Assembly (NCBI GenBank): GCA_017590115.1
Contig: JAGGNK010000003.1
Span: 1,393,673-1,457,672, forward strand
DNA length: 64,000 nt
Direction of reading: 5' to 3'
DNA from: Montifringilla adamsi
Lineage: Eukaryota > Chordata > Aves > Passeriformes > Passeridae
Part shown: positions 62,855 to 64,000 of the stretch, one piece after another
Layout of the letters: every line of letters begins with the position of its first letter
Numbering within the stretch: the first letter of the stretch is position 1
The notes under the pieces: model-generated
Databases searched by the model: none
What the model was told of the DNA's origin: nothing
The model's input: the letters and a program-made list of their open reading frames with translations, nothing else
Program-made: the position numbers and the translations under genes

Positions 62855-63853
62855 TTAATGGCTCTCATGTTAAAAATCAGTGGATTTTGGAATGAAACAA
62901 CCGTACTTCCCTTCTAGAGCCATGATCTCTACCAATACACAATTATGATTTAGTAGTGATGGTCTTCTTGATATATTGGAATACAGTAAAGCTGAAAAGC
63001 TGATTTGAACCAGAACTGCATTTTTTTTAACTTCCTTTAACATGGTGTAAACTGAAAGAAGTTCTGGTGCAGCTAATTTTTATAGCTACATAAAGCACTG
63101 AAACTATCTAGCATCCCACCATTTTCAGTATGTTGCCTGTGATCTTAGTAATGAGGCACCAGTGTGATAAGCCACATACTTTTTACTCACTTGGAAAAAA
63201 TGAATTATCAATACAGCAATGGCTGTAAAATATGAAGCAAGAAAGTCCTACTCATTCATTTGGAGTTTTAATTCACACTTTCTGTGGAAAAGCATAAAGT
63301 TGTTACTCATTGAATGCTGAGTTCTAACCAAACAGATTAAATTATTAAATTATTCTTTCCATGGTTCTGCAAACAGCAAAACTTTGACCTGCAATATAGC
63401 AGCACCTAATGCAGGGAGGTAAATTTTACTGCTGCTTTTTTAGAGCTTCATAATAGCATAGGTAAATGGTTAGGCAAGCGATCTACTCCCAAATACTGTT
63501 CAGAAGTTCATGAGTGCTAACCACTTGTATGAATTTCTAGATTAATTAAAAACAAATAAATTTAATGGAGGAAAAAATCAATTTACTTGCTGGGAGAACA
63601 TGTTTCCAGAGAAATAATGATGTCCAGTTTTTGGGTACCTTGCTATAACATGGTATTTTTTTCTAACCCTTCACCTGGCTATTTGAGCTCAATGACTTAG
63701 AGGTGAGCTCAGAGCAGCAGGACTGATGTCCTTTAGCACCTAACTTCCAGCTTTAATGTATCCAGCAGGTCCCTACCTACCTGCACATACAGCTATGAAT
63801 GCATAGCCTCCAATAATGTGCAGGGGGGGAAAGTTAGTCCTTGCTGCTAGGGG
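62855..63853. other. Non-coding unique DNA before the terminal gap
   Basis: Nothing recognised. Confidence 0.65.
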
Positions 63854-64000
63854 NNNNNNNNNNNNNNNNNNNNNNNNNNNNNNNNNNNNNNNNNNNNNNN
63901 NNNNNNNNNNNNNNNNNNNNNNNNNNNNNNNNNNNNNNNNNNNNNNNNNNNNNNNNNNNNNNNNNNNNNNNNNNNNNNNNNNNNNNNNNNNNNNNNNNNN
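63854..64000. other. Assembly gap (147 N to window end)
   Basis: N run continuing to the end of the window after TGCTAGGGG. The content is unknown. Confidence 0.99.

Noticed and set aside
1..64000. CRISPR arrays, operons, tRNA or rRNA genes
   Set aside because: No regularly spaced repeats with unique spacers, no cloverleaf or rRNA text recognised, and the sequence is vertebrate in character.

Overview
This window is vertebrate nuclear DNA, almost certainly from a bird and most likely a passerine. The evidence is four CR1 (chicken repeat 1) LINE fragments, with the characteristic CR1 C-terminal reverse-transcriptase reading frame and terminal ATTCTGTGATTCT-like 3' ends, plus several solo endogenous-retrovirus LTRs whose sequences resemble LTRs I know from songbirds. 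The DNA is AT-rich and CpG-poor, carries many long A/T runs and has no prokaryote-like gene packing. None of the long open frames looks like an intact gene. The organism call rests on recognition of repeat families, not on a database search.

Layout. About 0-28 kb is mostly unique AT-rich non-coding DNA with three CR1 pieces (minus strand near 3.5-4.0 kb and 25.8-26.2 kb, plus strand near 20.5-20.8 kb), several mononucleotide tracts, a (TTG)19 microsatellite near 16.1 kb and a possible retroviral remnant near 18.2 kb. From 28 to 44 kb there is a cluster of retroelements. Four solo LTRs are well supported by TG...CA termini and flanking duplications: 31528-31933, 33342-33764, 37933-38728 (which contains a 36-base assembly gap) and 43004-43856. 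A shorter probable LTR lies at 28306-28578. The longest CR1 copy (39820-41620, plus strand) sits among them and is broken by frameshifts and stops. From 44 to 63.8 kb the sequence is again mostly unique non-coding DNA. It holds one good candidate protein-coding exon on the minus strand (52230-52359) and two short, tightly spaced inverted repeats near 62.3 and 62.8 kb. The window ends in an assembly gap from 63854.

Interpretation. The simplest reading is a stretch of large intron(s), or a gene desert, around a minus-strand gene represented here by at least one short exon. I cannot name that gene. No operon-like system, CRISPR array, tRNA or rRNA was seen. I found no convincing evidence of a new biological system. 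The items most worth a second look are the unassigned exon with its tandem splice acceptor, a promoter-like palindrome with paired CCAAT boxes inside a solo LTR, two near-perfect palindromes, a 49-base sequence repeated 2.8 kb apart next to simple repeats, and a TAATTA-rich segment that resembles a conserved enhancer.
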